Shown: positions 34,965 through 44,698 of the stretch, in pieces
How the letters are laid out: the number at the start of each line of letters is the position of its first letter
Position numbering within the stretch: position 1 is the first letter of the stretch
NCBI RefSeq assembly: GCF_004768465.1
Contig: NZ_SRMF01000001.1
Coordinates: 1,322,868-1,386,867 of the forward strand
From: Natronospirillum operosum
GTDB lineage: Bacteria > Pseudomonadota > Gammaproteobacteria > Pseudomonadales > Natronospirillaceae
Reading direction: 5' to 3'
Length of the DNA: 64,000 nt
Program-made: the position numbers and the translations under genes
Notes under the pieces: model-generated
What the model saw: only the letters and a program-made list of their open reading frames with translations
Database searches by the model: none
What the model was told of the DNA's origin: nothing

Positions 34965-36051
34965 GCCACACAAACTCCAGGCGCGGTGACTCGCCGAAAG
35001 CCGCTACCGTGGGTACCAACTGCAACCGACCTTCCAGCGCCAGCAGATCCAGCCATTGCGTTTCATCTGCGGCCGAAGTCACACGATAGCTGGCCCGGTC
35101 ACCGTTGAGGCTGTCCATGTAGACCGCATCGGTACCGATGACATCGCGCAGATAGCGCCGCACGGCCACATGGGTCTCCATGTTGCCGAGATTCATCACA
35201 TTGAAGGTATGGGTATGGGTTTCATCGCTGCCCACCAGCACCCCGTAGCGATCGCTGAGCACGCGGGTGGCCAGCTCGACACCGCGCTGAACCACTTCCT
35301 GCTGAGTCTCTCCGAAATAGGTTGAACTGGTGCGCTGGTTGCCCAGAATATAGTGCCAGCGGCCCACCCAGTTGCCGGTATCCGGCTGCAGGCCGACATA
35401 GCCCGCAAGGATGGCATCAGCCTGATAGCGCTCACCCAGCATCAGCAGCTCCTCGGTGAAACCTCCCCAGACCTCGTCCGTACTGACCAGCATGGTGTCT
35501 TCCAGATCCAGCAGTGGCCAGCTCAGCGGCAAACCGCTGAGGCGCGCATGGTCGCGCAGGTGTGTGACGGCATCGACCTGGCTGTTCTCCGGCTGCAGGT
35601 CAATACGCTGGCCGTCCGGCGCTGCCAGCACAATCAGGCTGCGGGGCCGACGCTCGGTCCAGACCGGGATCTCTGCGGCACCCAGAATCTGGTGAATCAG
35701 TGACGACTCGAAAATCAGTTCCAGCCTGTAGGTGGGTTGCGGGTTGCCTATGGCATCGGGAATGGTTTCGTCACTATCGCCCAGACTGAAGCGACTGAGC
35801 AGATCGATGGGTCGTTCCCGCGCTGCATCCAGGGCCTCATGCTCCGGCAATTGTGCCAGGCCCGACACCCGGCGCAGCACCTCGTCCAGAGCATCCGCAA
35901 CGACTTCGACCTGTCGTGACTCCCCGGCCGACTGCGCGATAATCCGTTCCGTCTCGTAGAGGGAGACCCGCTCTACCGCCAGCGCCATCGGCGCCAGCAC
36001 CAAAAGCAGGCCGCAGACCAGAGACCGCACTGTATGTTGCATCCTCATCAT
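34957..36051 (-). CDS. DUF2066 domain-containing exported protein
   Basis: 364 residues with a signal peptide (VRSLVCGLLLVLAPMALA) and mature start VERVSLYETERIIAQSAGES. The family is usually found upstream of hda, as here, and its function is unknown. The pattern SRQVEVVADALDEVLRRVSG near the N terminus is typical. Overlap with hda indicates co-transcription. Confidence 0.87.
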   Translation of the reverse strand: MMRMQHTVRSLVCGLLLVLAPMALAVERVSLYETERIIAQSAGESRQVEVVADALDEVLRRVSGLAQLPEHEALDAARERPIDLLSRFSLGDSDETIPDAIGNPQPTYRLELIFESSLIHQILGAAEIPVWTERRPRSLIVLAAPDGQRIDLQPENSQVDAVTHLRDHARLSGLPLSWPLLDLEDTMLVSTDEVWGGFTEELLMLGERYQADAILAGYVGLQPDTGNWVGRWHYILGNQRTSSTYFGETQQEVVQRGVELATRVLSDRYGVLVGSDETHTHTFNVMNLGNMETHVAVRRYLRDVIGTDAVYMDSLNGDRASYRVTSAADETQWLDLLALEGRLQLVPTVAAFGESPRLEFVWRD

Positions 36052-36157
36052 CGGTTCGCCCGGTTGGCTGTAGCAAAGCGCCTATTCTGACAAAGTCTGA
36101 ACCATTTGGGCACCCGCCAAGCGTCTGCAAACGCAAAAGGCTGACGCATTGCGGCAG

Positions 36158-36186
36158 ATGACCCCGGGCAACTGTGCTGGTAGAAT
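36158..36186 (+). promoter_or_regulatory. Candidate promoter for purM-purN
   Basis: ATGACC (36158-36163), 17-base spacer, TAGAAT (36181-36186) preceded by TGG, giving an extended -10. The transcript would start about 70 bases before purM. Confidence 0.5.
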
Positions 36187-36259
36187 GCGCGCCACTTCCT
36201 TTTCCCGGTCAGCAAACACTGATCAACTGACGCTGCAGCACGCAGGAGGCCCGTCGCCC

Positions 36260-37312
36260 ATGAGTGGCAAATCCCTGAGTTACAAGGATGCCGGAGTCGA
36301 CATCGACGCAGGCAATGCGCTGGTAGAGCGCATCAAATCGGTTTCCCGCCGCACCCACAGACCGGGTGTTCTGGGTGGTCTGGGCGGCTTTGGCGCCCTG
36401 TTCGAGCTGCCCACCGGCTACCGGGAGCCGGTACTGGTATCCGGCACTGATGGTGTGGGCACCAAGCTGCGCCTGGCCATGGACCTGCAACAGCACGACA
36501 GCATCGGTATCGATCTGGTGGCCATGTGTGTCAATGATCTGGTGGTGGCCGGTGCCGAGCCGCTGTTCTTTCTGGACTATTACGCCACCGGCAAGCTCAA
36601 TGTCGATATCGCCGCAGATGTGGTCACCGGTATCGGTCGGGGCTGCGAACTGGCGGGTTGTGCTCTGGTCGGTGGCGAAACCGCCGAAATGCCGGGCATG
36701 TACGCAGGCGACGACTATGACCTGGCCGGGTTCTGTGTCGGCATTGCCGAAAAATCGGAACTGATTGACGGTAGCCGGGTCGCCCCGGGTGACGTCCTGC
36801 TGGGGTTGCCCTCCAGCGGCCCGCACTCCAATGGCTATTCCCTCATCCGCAAGGTGCTGGACGTCAGTGGCGCCAGCCCGGACCAGACCCTGCCTGGCAG
36901 TGAGCAGACTCTGGGCGCGGCCCTGCTGGCACCGACCCGCATCTATGTGCAGCCGCTGCTGAACCTGTTGCGCCAGTCACCCGTGCATGCCATGAGCCAC
37001 ATTACCGGCGGCGGCTTTATCGAAAATATCCCGCGCGTGCTGCCGGCCGGCACGCGAGCGGTAGTGGACACCCGGGCCTGGACCTGGCCACCGGTATTCC
37101 AGTGGCTGCAACAGGCCGGTCAGATCGAAACCCGCGAGATGCTGCGTACCTTCAACTGCGGCATCGGCATGGTGCTGGTGGTCCCCGCCGCCAGCCAGGA
37201 AGCCACCCTGAAAGCGCTGCAGGCCGAGGGCGAGCAGCCGCTGGTACTGGGCCATATCGAGGCCGCCGAAGGAGAGCCCACAGTTGAGCTCGGAGGGCTG
37301 GGCGACGCATGA
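36260..37312 (+). CDS. purM: Phosphoribosylformylglycinamidine cyclo-ligase (AIR synthetase)
   Basis: 350 residues, normal length. [20 protein letters not shown] opens the protein, followed by [22 protein letters not shown] and the conserved [20 protein letters not shown]. Catalyses ATP-dependent ring closure of FGAM to AIR in purine synthesis. AGGAGG lies 10 bases before ATG 36260. Its stop overlaps the purN start. Confidence 0.97.
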   Translation: MSGKSLSYKDAGVDIDAGNALVERIKSVSRRTHRPGVLGGLGGFGALFELPTGYREPVLVSGTDGVGTKLRLAMDLQQHDSIGIDLVAMCVNDLVVAGAEPLFFLDYYATGKLNVDIAADVVTGIGRGCELAGCALVGGETAEMPGMYAGDDYDLAGFCVGIAEKSELIDGSRVAPGDVLLGLPSSGPHSNGYSLIRKVLDVSGASPDQTLPGSEQTLGAALLAPTRIYVQPLLNLLRQSPVHAMSHITGGGFIENIPRVLPAGTRAVVDTRAWTWPPVFQWLQQAGQIETREMLRTFNCGIGMVLVVPAASQEATLKALQAEGEQPLVLGHIEAAEGEPTVELGGLGDA

Positions 37313-37986
37313 GTTGCCGTGTCGCGGTGCTGATTTCCGGCAGTGGCACCAACCTGCAGGCCCTGATCGACGCCCGGCAGCACGGAGCACTGGGCCCGGC
37401 GGAGCTGGTGGGCGTGTTCAGCAACCGGCCCGGGGCCGGTGGTCTGGAGCGTGCCGAGAGAGCCGGCATCCCGACCTGTGTCATTGACCACAGGCAGTAT
37501 GCGGACCGCAGTGCCTTCGACCAGGCCATGCAGGCGGCGCTGGAAAGCTGGCAGCCCGACCTGCTGGTACTGGCCGGTTTCATGCGCATTCTCACCGAAC
37601 CCTTTGTCGCTCGCTATGCCGGCCGCATGCTCAATATCCACCCGTCTCTGCTGCCGCGCTATCCCGGCCTGAACACCCATGCCCGGGCCCTGGCGGCCGG
37701 TGACGCCGAACATGGTGCCACCATTCATTTTGTCACCGGCGAGCTGGATGGCGGCCCCGCCATACTGCAGGCCCGGGTGCCCATCGAAGCGAACGATACC
37801 GCTGAACAACTGGCCGCCCGGGTGCAACGTAAAGAACATCAAATTTATCCTGCCGTGGTGCGCTGGTTCAGCGAGGGTCGCTTGACAATGCATCAGGGGC
37901 ACGCCTATATGGACGGCAACGCTATCCACCCAACAGGACTCGACTGGGATGCCCTCGACAATGCGCCAGACACTGACCCGAATTAG
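37309..37986 (+). CDS. purN: Phosphoribosylglycinamide formyltransferase
   Basis: 225 residues. [15 protein letters not shown] binds the phosphoribosyl substrate; [20 protein letters not shown] and [20 protein letters not shown] contain the catalytic Asn, His and Asp. Transfers a formyl group from 10-formyl-THF to GAR. ATG overlaps the purM stop by 4 bases, so the genes are coupled. It overlaps the next gene by about 38 bases. Confidence 0.97.
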   Translation: MSCRVAVLISGSGTNLQALIDARQHGALGPAELVGVFSNRPGAGGLERAERAGIPTCVIDHRQYADRSAFDQAMQAALESWQPDLLVLAGFMRILTEPFVARYAGRMLNIHPSLLPRYPGLNTHARALAAGDAEHGATIHFVTGELDGGPAILQARVPIEANDTAEQLAARVQRKEHQIYPAVVRWFSEGRLTMHQGHAYMDGNAIHPTGLDWDALDNAPDTDPN

Positions 37987-38698
37987 CCACCTGCTGCTGT
38001 TGTGGGTACTTTTCCTGCCCCCGGCACTGGCGTTCGAGCCAGAACCCTTTGAACTGGAGCTGGAAGGCTTTTTCTACCGCGGTCTGCCGGTCAAGGTCAC
38101 CGGCACCCAGACGCTGACCCAGCGCAGCGACGGCTCCTGGCGACTCCTGCTGGAGGCCCGCGGACCCTTCATTCGCATGGAGGAACGGTCGGATTTTCGC
38201 TGGGAAGGCGATACCCTGGTGCCTCTGGGTTACCGCTACAGCCTGCGGGCACCGTTTGAACGGGAGGAGCGTCGGGTGCGTTTCCAGCCCAACCAGAACC
38301 GCATCCGGGCCGAGGTCAACGACCGCCGCACCGATCATGAGTTTGATCCGGACTGGTATGACCCGCTGAGCTATACCCTGTTATTGCTGCGCGATCTCGA
38401 GCGCGGCGATTCGGTATCGGAATTCATGGTGGTGGACCGGCATGATGCACGCCAGTATCGCTTTGCCCAGATCGACCATGAACTGGCGCCGTCAAGGGCT
38501 ATAGTGATGTCACAGGAAGAGCCGGACCGGGGCGATATATTCATCATACTGGATGAAGAATCACGCCTGCCGGCCCATCTGCTGCGCTGGCGTCGGGGCA
38601 GTATCGACTACCAGATTCGCACGCTCAGCGGCCACATCAACGGCCGGACCTGGGACGACCTGCCGCACTGGCCGAACCCAAGGCGCAACGCACCCTGA
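37949..38698 (+). CDS. DUF3108 domain-containing exported protein
   Basis: Up to 249 residues with a signal peptide ([17 protein letters not shown]). The mature part is beta-rich (VKVTGTQTLTQRSDGSWRLL; YDPLSYTLLLLRDLERGDSV) as in DUF3108 periplasmic proteins that follow purN in Pseudomonas. Start may be ATG 37949 or ATG 37961; the former has AGGA at a usable distance. Function unknown. Confidence 0.83.
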   Translation: MPSTMRQTLTRISHLLLLWVLFLPPALAFEPEPFELELEGFFYRGLPVKVTGTQTLTQRSDGSWRLLLEARGPFIRMEERSDFRWEGDTLVPLGYRYSLRAPFEREERRVRFQPNQNRIRAEVNDRRTDHEFDPDWYDPLSYTLLLLRDLERGDSVSEFMVVDRHDARQYRFAQIDHELAPSRAIVMSQEEPDRGDIFIILDEESRLPAHLLRWRRGSIDYQIRTLSGHINGRTWDDLPHWPNPRRNAP

Positions 38699-38719
38699 AG
38701 CGGGCCTGTGCCCTGGCCG

Positions 38720-39715
38720 CTACAGCGTCACGGTGTAGCGGCCGGCGGCATCATCCCGTTCGAAGGCACTGATATTGGCCAGGGTGACCCGGGCAATGGC
38801 ATCCAGGGCCTCGCGGGTAAAAAAGGCCTGGTGCCCGGTGATGATGACATTGGGAAAGGTCAGCAGCCGCGCAAAGACGTCATCCTGCAGCACCTGGTTG
38901 GAGAAGTCCTCGAAGAACAGGTCCGCCTCTTCTTCATAGACATCCAGCCCCAGATAACCGATTTCGCCCTGCTTGAGCCCCTCGATCACAGCGCGGGTAT
39001 CCACCAGCGCGCCACGGCTGGTATTGATCAGCATCACGCCCCGCTTCATCTTGCTGATGGCCTGTGCATCCACGATATGATGTGTGCTCTCCATCAGCGG
39101 GCAGTGCAGCGAGATCACGTCGGCCTCGGCCCAGAGCGCTTCCAGCTCCACATAATGCCCCCCCATGGCCTCGATTTCGGGGTTGATCCTGGGGTCATAG
39201 GCCAGTACCCGACACCCGAAGCCGATCATCAGGCGGGCAAAGGTAGCCCCGATCTTGCCTGTACCGACCACCCCCACCGTCTTGCCGTGCAGATCAAAGC
39301 CCAGCAGGCCATTGAGTGAATAGTCATGTTCGCGCACCCGGTTATAGGCCCGATGGATGTTGCGGTTCAGGTCCAGAATCAGGGCCACGGCATGCTCGGC
39401 TACCGCATGCGGCGAGTATTCCGGTACCCGCACGATCTCGATGCCAACCTCTGCTGCGGTCCCCAGATCCACATTATTGAAACCGGCACAGCGCATGGCC
39501 ACCAGGCGCACACCCTCCTGGGCCAGAATGCGCAGTGTGTCGGCATCCAGGATGTCATTGACGAAGCAGCAGACCACCTCATGGCCGGCGGCCAGGGGCG
39601 CTGTGCGTGCATTCAGCCGGGGCTCGAAGAAGGTCAGTTCATGGCCCGGATCGGCATTGAATGACCGCAGGTGGGCCTCGTCATAGGGTTTGGTACTGAA
39701 CACGGCTACTTTCAT
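38720..39715 (-). CDS. ldhA: D-lactate dehydrogenase (fermentative, NAD-dependent)
   Basis: 331 residues: [20 protein letters not shown] is the LdhA opening; the NAD site is [16 protein letters not shown] and the catalytic His lies in [13 protein letters not shown]. Reduces pyruvate to D-lactate. GGAGG lies 8 bases before ATG 39715. An FNR/ANR-like box is 62 bases upstream, consistent with expression under low oxygen. Confidence 0.92.
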   Translation of the reverse strand: MKVAVFSTKPYDEAHLRSFNADPGHELTFFEPRLNARTAPLAAGHEVVCCFVNDILDADTLRILAQEGVRLVAMRCAGFNNVDLGTAAEVGIEIVRVPEYSPHAVAEHAVALILDLNRNIHRAYNRVREHDYSLNGLLGFDLHGKTVGVVGTGKIGATFARLMIGFGCRVLAYDPRINPEIEAMGGHYVELEALWAEADVISLHCPLMESTHHIVDAQAISKMKRGVMLINTSRGALVDTRAVIEGLKQGEIGYLGLDVYEEEADLFFEDFSNQVLQDDVFARLLTFPNVIITGHQAFFTREALDAIARVTLANISAFERDDAAGRYTVTL

Positions 39716-39776
39716 TTTGCGGTCCTCCATGAGATGCGCTGCAATTACAGATTAGTGGATAGAGGCGCTGCTGATA

Positions 39777-39790
39777 CTGATCCAGATCAA
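39777..39790 (-). promoter_or_regulatory. FNR/ANR-like box upstream of ldhA
   Basis: Minus strand TTGATCTGGATCAG matches TTGATN4ATCAA in 9 of 10 defined positions. If centred at -41.5 the transcript would start near 39742, about 27 bases before the ldhA start, with TAATCT (39749-39754) in the -10 position. It could also influence the divergent DegV gene. Confidence 0.6.
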
Positions 39791-39942
39791 GGGAGTGCAC
39801 GCAGGCCTGTTGAGTTTGCGGCAACAATCGACCCGCACCGCGCAGGCTGTTGCCGACCATTTGATGATCGACCGGTCAGCATTTAACCCGAGGCCTCAAA
39901 GCCTTCTAATACAGCCACTATAACAAACTACGGGAGTACCCG

Positions 39943-40878
39943 ATGACTGTGGCCCTGGTTGTGGACGCCTCCTGCGATCTGCCGCGCAGCGTAATCGACG
40001 AGCACGACATCACCGTACTGCCGGTATCGATCTATACCAACGGCGAGGAATTGCTCGACTGGCGCACGCCGGACACCACGCTGGCCTACTACCGGGAGCA
40101 TCTGGTCGACAAGGACAAGACGGTAACCACCCAGCCGGTGACGGTACAGGAGGCAATACGCCTGCTGACCGAAGGCCCACTGCAGAGCGCCGACTATGTA
40201 GTGGTGCAGACCACCAGCCGCACGCGCTCGGAAACCTATGATCGTCTGACCGAAGCCGCCTATGACCTCAACGTCCGCCTGAAGCGTGAAACGCCGGGCC
40301 GTATCATCCGCGTAATGGACACCCAGGCGCTCTTTGCCGGCCAGGGTCTGATCGCCGCCCATACCCAGGCCCTGATCAACAAGGGGCTCGATGGCAGTCA
40401 GTTGCGGCGCCGGGCAGCGCGGGTGGCTGCTGCGACCCACACCCTGGTCATCCCGCCGGATCTCTACTACATCCGCGCCCGGGCGCGCCAGCGCGGCGAG
40501 ACGAGTATTACCCTGGCCCGTGCCCTGCTTGGCCGCACTCTGGGCATCGTGCCCGTGGTGTGCGGCTATCGGGAGCAGCATTTCCCGGCCGCCCGCTTCA
40601 AGGGTTTTGACACGGCGGTAGAAGGCGCTGCCGCCCATATTCTGCAACAGGTCGACAAGGGCCGCCTGCAATCACCCTATATTTCTCTGAGTCATGCAGG
40701 AGACCTCAAGGACCTGAACCGGTACGCCGGCGTGGAGGCGCTGCGGGCTCGTCACAAGGCCGGTGACATCCGCCTTGTATTGAGCACCATGGGACTGGCC
40801 GGCGCTACCTATCTGGGCCCTGGCGCGATATCCATGGGGGTCGCCTGCGATGAAAACGAGTGGTCTCGACCCGACTGA
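39943..40878 (+). CDS. DegV family fatty-acid-binding protein
   Basis: 311 residues. VALVVDASCDLPRSVIDEHD and ITVLPVSIYTNGEELLDW are the DegV opening. The lipid-contact segment reads VVVQTTSRTRSETYDRLTEA in place of the commoner TISSxLSGTY. DegV/FakB proteins bind fatty acids and hand them to a kinase; Proteobacterial members are less well understood. Gene stands alone. Confidence 0.85.
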   Translation: MTVALVVDASCDLPRSVIDEHDITVLPVSIYTNGEELLDWRTPDTTLAYYREHLVDKDKTVTTQPVTVQEAIRLLTEGPLQSADYVVVQTTSRTRSETYDRLTEAAYDLNVRLKRETPGRIIRVMDTQALFAGQGLIAAHTQALINKGLDGSQLRRRAARVAAATHTLVIPPDLYYIRARARQRGETSITLARALLGRTLGIVPVVCGYREQHFPAARFKGFDTAVEGAAAHILQQVDKGRLQSPYISLSHAGDLKDLNRYAGVEALRARHKAGDIRLVLSTMGLAGATYLGPGAISMGVACDENEWSRPD

Positions 40879-40987
40879 GATATGCAGGCAAGCAGGCAAT
40901 GGCCAGTCGCTTTTACGTCTCATCTCTGGCTTTCAGGGGCCGGGCGCTCTAACCTAGGCAGGCAGAATAACCGAATCAGGAATGCTC

Positions 40988-43486
40988 ATGTCACTGTTGT
41001 CCGTCGTGCCCCGGTCCGACGCCTTTCGTCCCGCCGCGCTGAGTTCGAACCCATTGATCGTGACCCTGCTGGCAGTCACCCTGCTGACCGGCACCGCCTC
41101 CGGCCTGGCGGCCGATGATCTGGGGTTCTATCGCCACTATGATCGCACGGAGTTTTCCCTGACCGCGCCCGGGGCACAGAAGTTCGGGCTCTACGGGCTC
41201 GACAACCCGGCTCAGTTGCATTATCTGCAGGCGCCGGATCTCACCCTGGCCTGGACTGCAGAGGAGTTCATGGATGACGACCAGCGCTTCAACCTGAACC
41301 TGGCCGGCCCCGGCTTCGGTTTCAACTTCGACCGCGATCGCCGTTCCGGCAATCGTATCGACCAGTATCAACTGGCCATTGGCGGAGGTACCGATGATGC
41401 CGCCAGCGGCTTCGGCATTGGCTGGTACCGGGGGGATCGCCGCACCAATGATCTGCGTACCCATTTTACGCTGGGTACCCTGACCCGCCCGTCGCGCCAG
41501 ATGTCCGTTGGCGTCACCGGTCGGGTCTCCACCGGCCTGGACTACTACGAAGCCGTGGCTGACGCTGCATGGCGCCCACTGGGCACACCACAGCTGGCCG
41601 TTTTTGGTGACTATGTGTGGGGCAATGCCGACCATCGCCAGGTCGGCGACTGGTCGGCCGGAGCCAGCTCCGAAGTGCTGCCCGGCGTGCAGATCGCCGG
41701 ACGCTATTTTGACGGCGGCACCATTACCGCCGGCCTGCAATTCAGTTTCGGTCACAGCTCGGTCACCAGCCAGCGCCATCGGGTAGACGACGGTGATGAC
41801 TACAACAGCTTTGCGGTACGCCTCGGTGCCTGGGAGCGCAATGTCTTCGACGAGTGGTTCAGCACCTCGAACCGCTACGTGAATCTGAATCTGGACGACC
41901 GCATTGCCTACCAGCGCTTCGCCGTATTCGATCGGCGCAAGGCCCTGTATGACAAGCTGAACTACATCGATGCAGCGCGGCAGGACGATACCGTCAACGG
42001 CATCGTGGTCAACACCACCAATATGAACATCTCCCCCAGCATGGCCTGGGAGCTGACTGATGCCCTGCAGAATTTCCGCGCCGAAGGCAAGCGGGTGGTG
42101 CTCTATATCGAGAACGGGGGCATGAGCGAGCTGCACATGACCGCCGCCGCTGATGTGGTGGTGATGGACCCCTCCGGCAGCCTCTACATACCCGGCCTGG
42201 TGTCCGGCAGCACCTATCTGGGCGACCTGCTGGCCTGGCTGGGCATTGGCGTCGATGAACTGCGCGAGATGGACTACAAGTCGGCCATGGAGAGCTTCTC
42301 CCGCACCGACATGTCGGCAGCGGACCGCGAGCAGCGCCAGGCGCTGATTGATGATTTCTACCTGCGCATACGAACCGACGTGATTGCAAACCGGGGCCTG
42401 AACGCCGATGAGTTCGATCGCCTGATTGACCGCGGCCTGCATCTGTCGCCACGGGAACTGACAGAGGCCGGCGTGGTTGACCGCCTGACCCGGTATCCGC
42501 GTATCGACAATGTGCTGGCAGAGATCGAACGCCGGCCCCAGCAGCGGATATCACCCGCTGCCCTGACCACCTTCCGCGAACCTCAGGACGACCGCTGGGG
42601 GCCACGTGCGCAGATTGCGGTGCTCTATGCATCCGGCGCCACCGATACCGACCGCGGCATGCGGGCCCGCACCATCGCCCGGGCCCTGCGGCAGGCCCGC
42701 AACGACAGCAGCGTGGCGGCTGTCGTACTGCGAGTGGACTCTCCCGGTGGCGGCATCCTGGCCGCTGACATGGTGGCCGATGAAGTGCGGCGCACCGCCG
42801 CCGTGAAGCCGGTGGTCGTGTCCATGGGTGGCTATGCCACATCCGGGGGCTACTGGGTGTCGGCCTATGCCACGGATATCCTGGCCACGCCGCTGACCAC
42901 CACCGGCAGCATTGGTGTGATCAGCGCCCGGCTGTGGGACGACGGCTTCAGTGATCGTCTGCACCTCAACGCGGACTCGGTACAGCGCGGTGCCTCCGCC
43001 GATGCCCAGTTCGGCGTCACCCTGCCGCTGGTGGGGCTGTCCCTGCCCGCGCGTCCATACACCGAGAGCGAACGGGAGGCCGCTGTGACCCGGCTCAACC
43101 AGCAATACGATCGCTTCATCAATCTGGTTGCAGATGGCCGGGGCATGTCCCGGGACGACGTCAGGGCAGTGGCAGGCGGGCGTATCCACAGTGGCGAAGC
43201 AGCTCTGGAGCTGGGCCTGATTGACGATCTGGGCAGCCTGCTGGATGCGATTGAACTGGCCCGCGACCGGGCCGGTATCGCGCCTGACGACAAGCTCGAC
43301 ATCGTGCAGGGGCCGGGCATGCAGATCACCTCGGTACGCGACCTGCTGGAACTTGTGGGCGATGAGGAACCCATGATCATGCCGTTCCACGGCCCCGACA
43401 GCCTGGATGAATACCTGCGGCACCTGATAGAGCATCGCGGCCAGCCGCAGGCGGTTATTCCCTATCGGTTGTTGGGGGTCGATTAG
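40988..43486 (+). CDS. Dual-domain S49 peptidase (SppA-like) with extra N-terminal beta-rich domain
   Basis: 832 residues. A Sec signal peptide (PLIVTLLAVTLLTGTASGLA) is followed by about 240 residues of beta-strand-rich sequence (FGLYGLDNPAQLHYLQAPDL; QMSVGVTGRVSTGLDYYEAV; FDGGTITAGLQFSFGHSSV) that resembles a small outer-membrane barrel. Then come two S49 domains, about 300-490 and 540-800. Probable catalytic lysine K431 is in DYKSAMESF and serine S619 in ATSGGYW, matching E. coli SppA organisation (Lys in the first domain, Ser in the second). ATG 40988 is preferred over 40982 for spacing from AGGA. Classical SppA lacks the N-terminal domain, so cellular location may differ. Confidence 0.85.
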   Translation: MSLLSVVPRSDAFRPAALSSNPLIVTLLAVTLLTGTASGLAADDLGFYRHYDRTEFSLTAPGAQKFGLYGLDNPAQLHYLQAPDLTLAWTAEEFMDDDQRFNLNLAGPGFGFNFDRDRRSGNRIDQYQLAIGGGTDDAASGFGIGWYRGDRRTNDLRTHFTLGTLTRPSRQMSVGVTGRVSTGLDYYEAVADAAWRPLGTPQLAVFGDYVWGNADHRQVGDWSAGASSEVLPGVQIAGRYFDGGTITAGLQFSFGHSSVTSQRHRVDDGDDYNSFAVRLGAWERNVFDEWFSTSNRYVNLNLDDRIAYQRFAVFDRRKALYDKLNYIDAARQDDTVNGIVVNTTNMNISPSMAWELTDALQNFRAEGKRVVLYIENGGMSELHMTAAADVVVMDPSGSLYIPGLVSGSTYLGDLLAWLGIGVDELREMDYKSAMESFSRTDMSAADREQRQALIDDFYLRIRTDVIANRGLNADEFDRLIDRGLHLSPRELTEAGVVDRLTRYPRIDNVLAEIERRPQQRISPAALTTFREPQDDRWGPRAQIAVLYASGATDTDRGMRARTIARALRQARNDSSVAAVVLRVDSPGGGILAADMVADEVRRTAAVKPVVVSMGGYATSGGYWVSAYATDILATPLTTTGSIGVISARLWDDGFSDRLHLNADSVQRGASADAQFGVTLPLVGLSLPARPYTESEREAAVTRLNQQYDRFINLVADGRGMSRDDVRAVAGGRIHSGEAALELGLIDDLGSLLDAIELARDRAGIAPDDKLDIVQGPGMQITSVRDLLELVGDEEPMIMPFHGPDSLDEYLRHLIEHRGQPQAVIPYRLLGVD

Positions 43487-43719
43487 AAGTAGACAGCGGT
43501 AACGGTAGACAGATGACAGTCGACAGCAAACGGTAGACAGATAACAGTCGACAGCAAACGGTAGACAGATAACAGTCGACAGAAGACAGTTGTACCTTGG
43601 CAACGAGCGCTCTGTGGGTGAATCATGCAGGATGCTGATCACCCCTTGCTGACGCAGATCTTTCAATGGCCATAGAACTGCTTTTCACTGTCTACTGTCG
43701 ACTTTTGACTGTCTACTAA
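43484..43719. repeat. GTAGACAG tandem array with inverted partner
   Basis: Three 28-bp direct units start at about 43504, 43532 and 43560 (each GGTAGACAGATRACAGTCGA then CAGCAAAC or similar). An inverted set reading CACTGTCTACTGTCGAC and CTGTCTACTA lies at about 43687-43719. The array fills the space between convergent genes and could fold into a long hairpin. It reaches the finR stop codon. The same words occur at 17851-17956. Confidence 0.8.
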
Positions 43720-44591
43720 CATAGATTGATCCACTGCTCTATCGCCCGGCTGCGAAACTTGTTGCGGTGCAGCACCAGATAGAACTGGCGGTCCATCGGC
43801 CGCTGCGGCACGGGCAGCGGCACCAGGCTGCCGCGGGCAAAGGCTTCCTGCAGGGTGAGCCGTGACAGGCAGCCCAGCCCCAGACCGGCCTCCACGGCAC
43901 GCTTGATGGCTTCGGTATGCTGCAGCTCCAGCGGTGGTTCGAACTGGGCCAGCAGTCCATGCATGGCCCGGTCAAATGCCTGCCGGGTGCCGGAGCCGGA
44001 TTCGCGCAGTATCCAGCGCGCCCGCACCAGGTCCTCGTCGGTCAGCCAGGGTCGGCCGGCCCAGGGATGATCGGGCGCACAGATAATCACCAGTTCGTCG
44101 TTCTGCCAGGGTATCAGTTCCAGATCAGGATGATTCACTTCGCCCTCGATCATCCCTATATCCAGCTCGAAATTGGCCACCTTGTCCACGATCTGCGAGG
44201 TGTTGGCCACCTCCAGGCCGATGCGCGCATGCGGATGCTCGCTCCGATACTGGGTGAGAATACCCACCGCCAGATAGTTGCCGATAGTCAGCGTCGCTCC
44301 TACCTTGAGCTCGCCCAGGTCGGTCTGCTGCAGCAGGTCCTGTTCCAGATCCTCGGCCTGATCCAGCAGCGCCTCGGCGCGCGGGCGTATGGCCCGTCCG
44401 AGGTCATTCAGCACCAGCCGCTTGCCCACCCGATCGAACAGCAGAATGCCGTACTGTCGCTCCAGTTCCTTCAGGGCGTTGCTGGCTGCCGACTGCGACA
44501 GGCTCAGGCGCTCGGCTGCATGGCTGATCTTGCCGGTGCGAGCGGTCTCCAGAAAGACGGACAGTTGGCGCAGCGTGAATCGTATATTCAT
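43716..44591 (-). CDS. finR: LysR-family regulator, FinR-like (divergent from fpr)
   Basis: 291 residues. N-terminal winged helix (FTLRQLSVFLETARTGKISH, AERLSLSQSAASNALKELER) and a LysR substrate-binding domain with LKVGATLTIGNYLAVGILTQ. In Pseudomonas the LysR protein FinR is divergent from fpr and activates it under superoxide and other stress. Synteny gives the name; ligand unknown. Confidence 0.8.
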   Translation of the reverse strand: MNIRFTLRQLSVFLETARTGKISHAAERLSLSQSAASNALKELERQYGILLFDRVGKRLVLNDLGRAIRPRAEALLDQAEDLEQDLLQQTDLGELKVGATLTIGNYLAVGILTQYRSEHPHARIGLEVANTSQIVDKVANFELDIGMIEGEVNHPDLELIPWQNDELVIICAPDHPWAGRPWLTDEDLVRARWILRESGSGTRQAFDRAMHGLLAQFEPPLELQHTEAIKRAVEAGLGLGCLSRLTLQEAFARGSLVPLPVPQRPMDRQFYLVLHRNKFRSRAIEQWINLC

Positions 44592-44605
44592 AAAATGGAT
44601 ATCAA

Positions 44606-44633
44606 ATATAGAAATAAGTCGTTTTTCCTATAT
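44606..44633. promoter_or_regulatory. Inverted repeat in finR-fpr intergenic region (putative FinR operator)
   Basis: ATATAG (44606-44611) and CTATAT (44628-44633) are separated by 16 bases in the 107-base AT-rich space between the divergent genes. LysR regulators bind such interrupted dyads. No separate data support the assignment. Confidence 0.45.
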
Positions 44634-44698
44634 TAAGAAAATGTCTATGATGGCGTCAATTCAAAATCAAACCGTATAAGCAGGAGGTGTTCAGCCCC

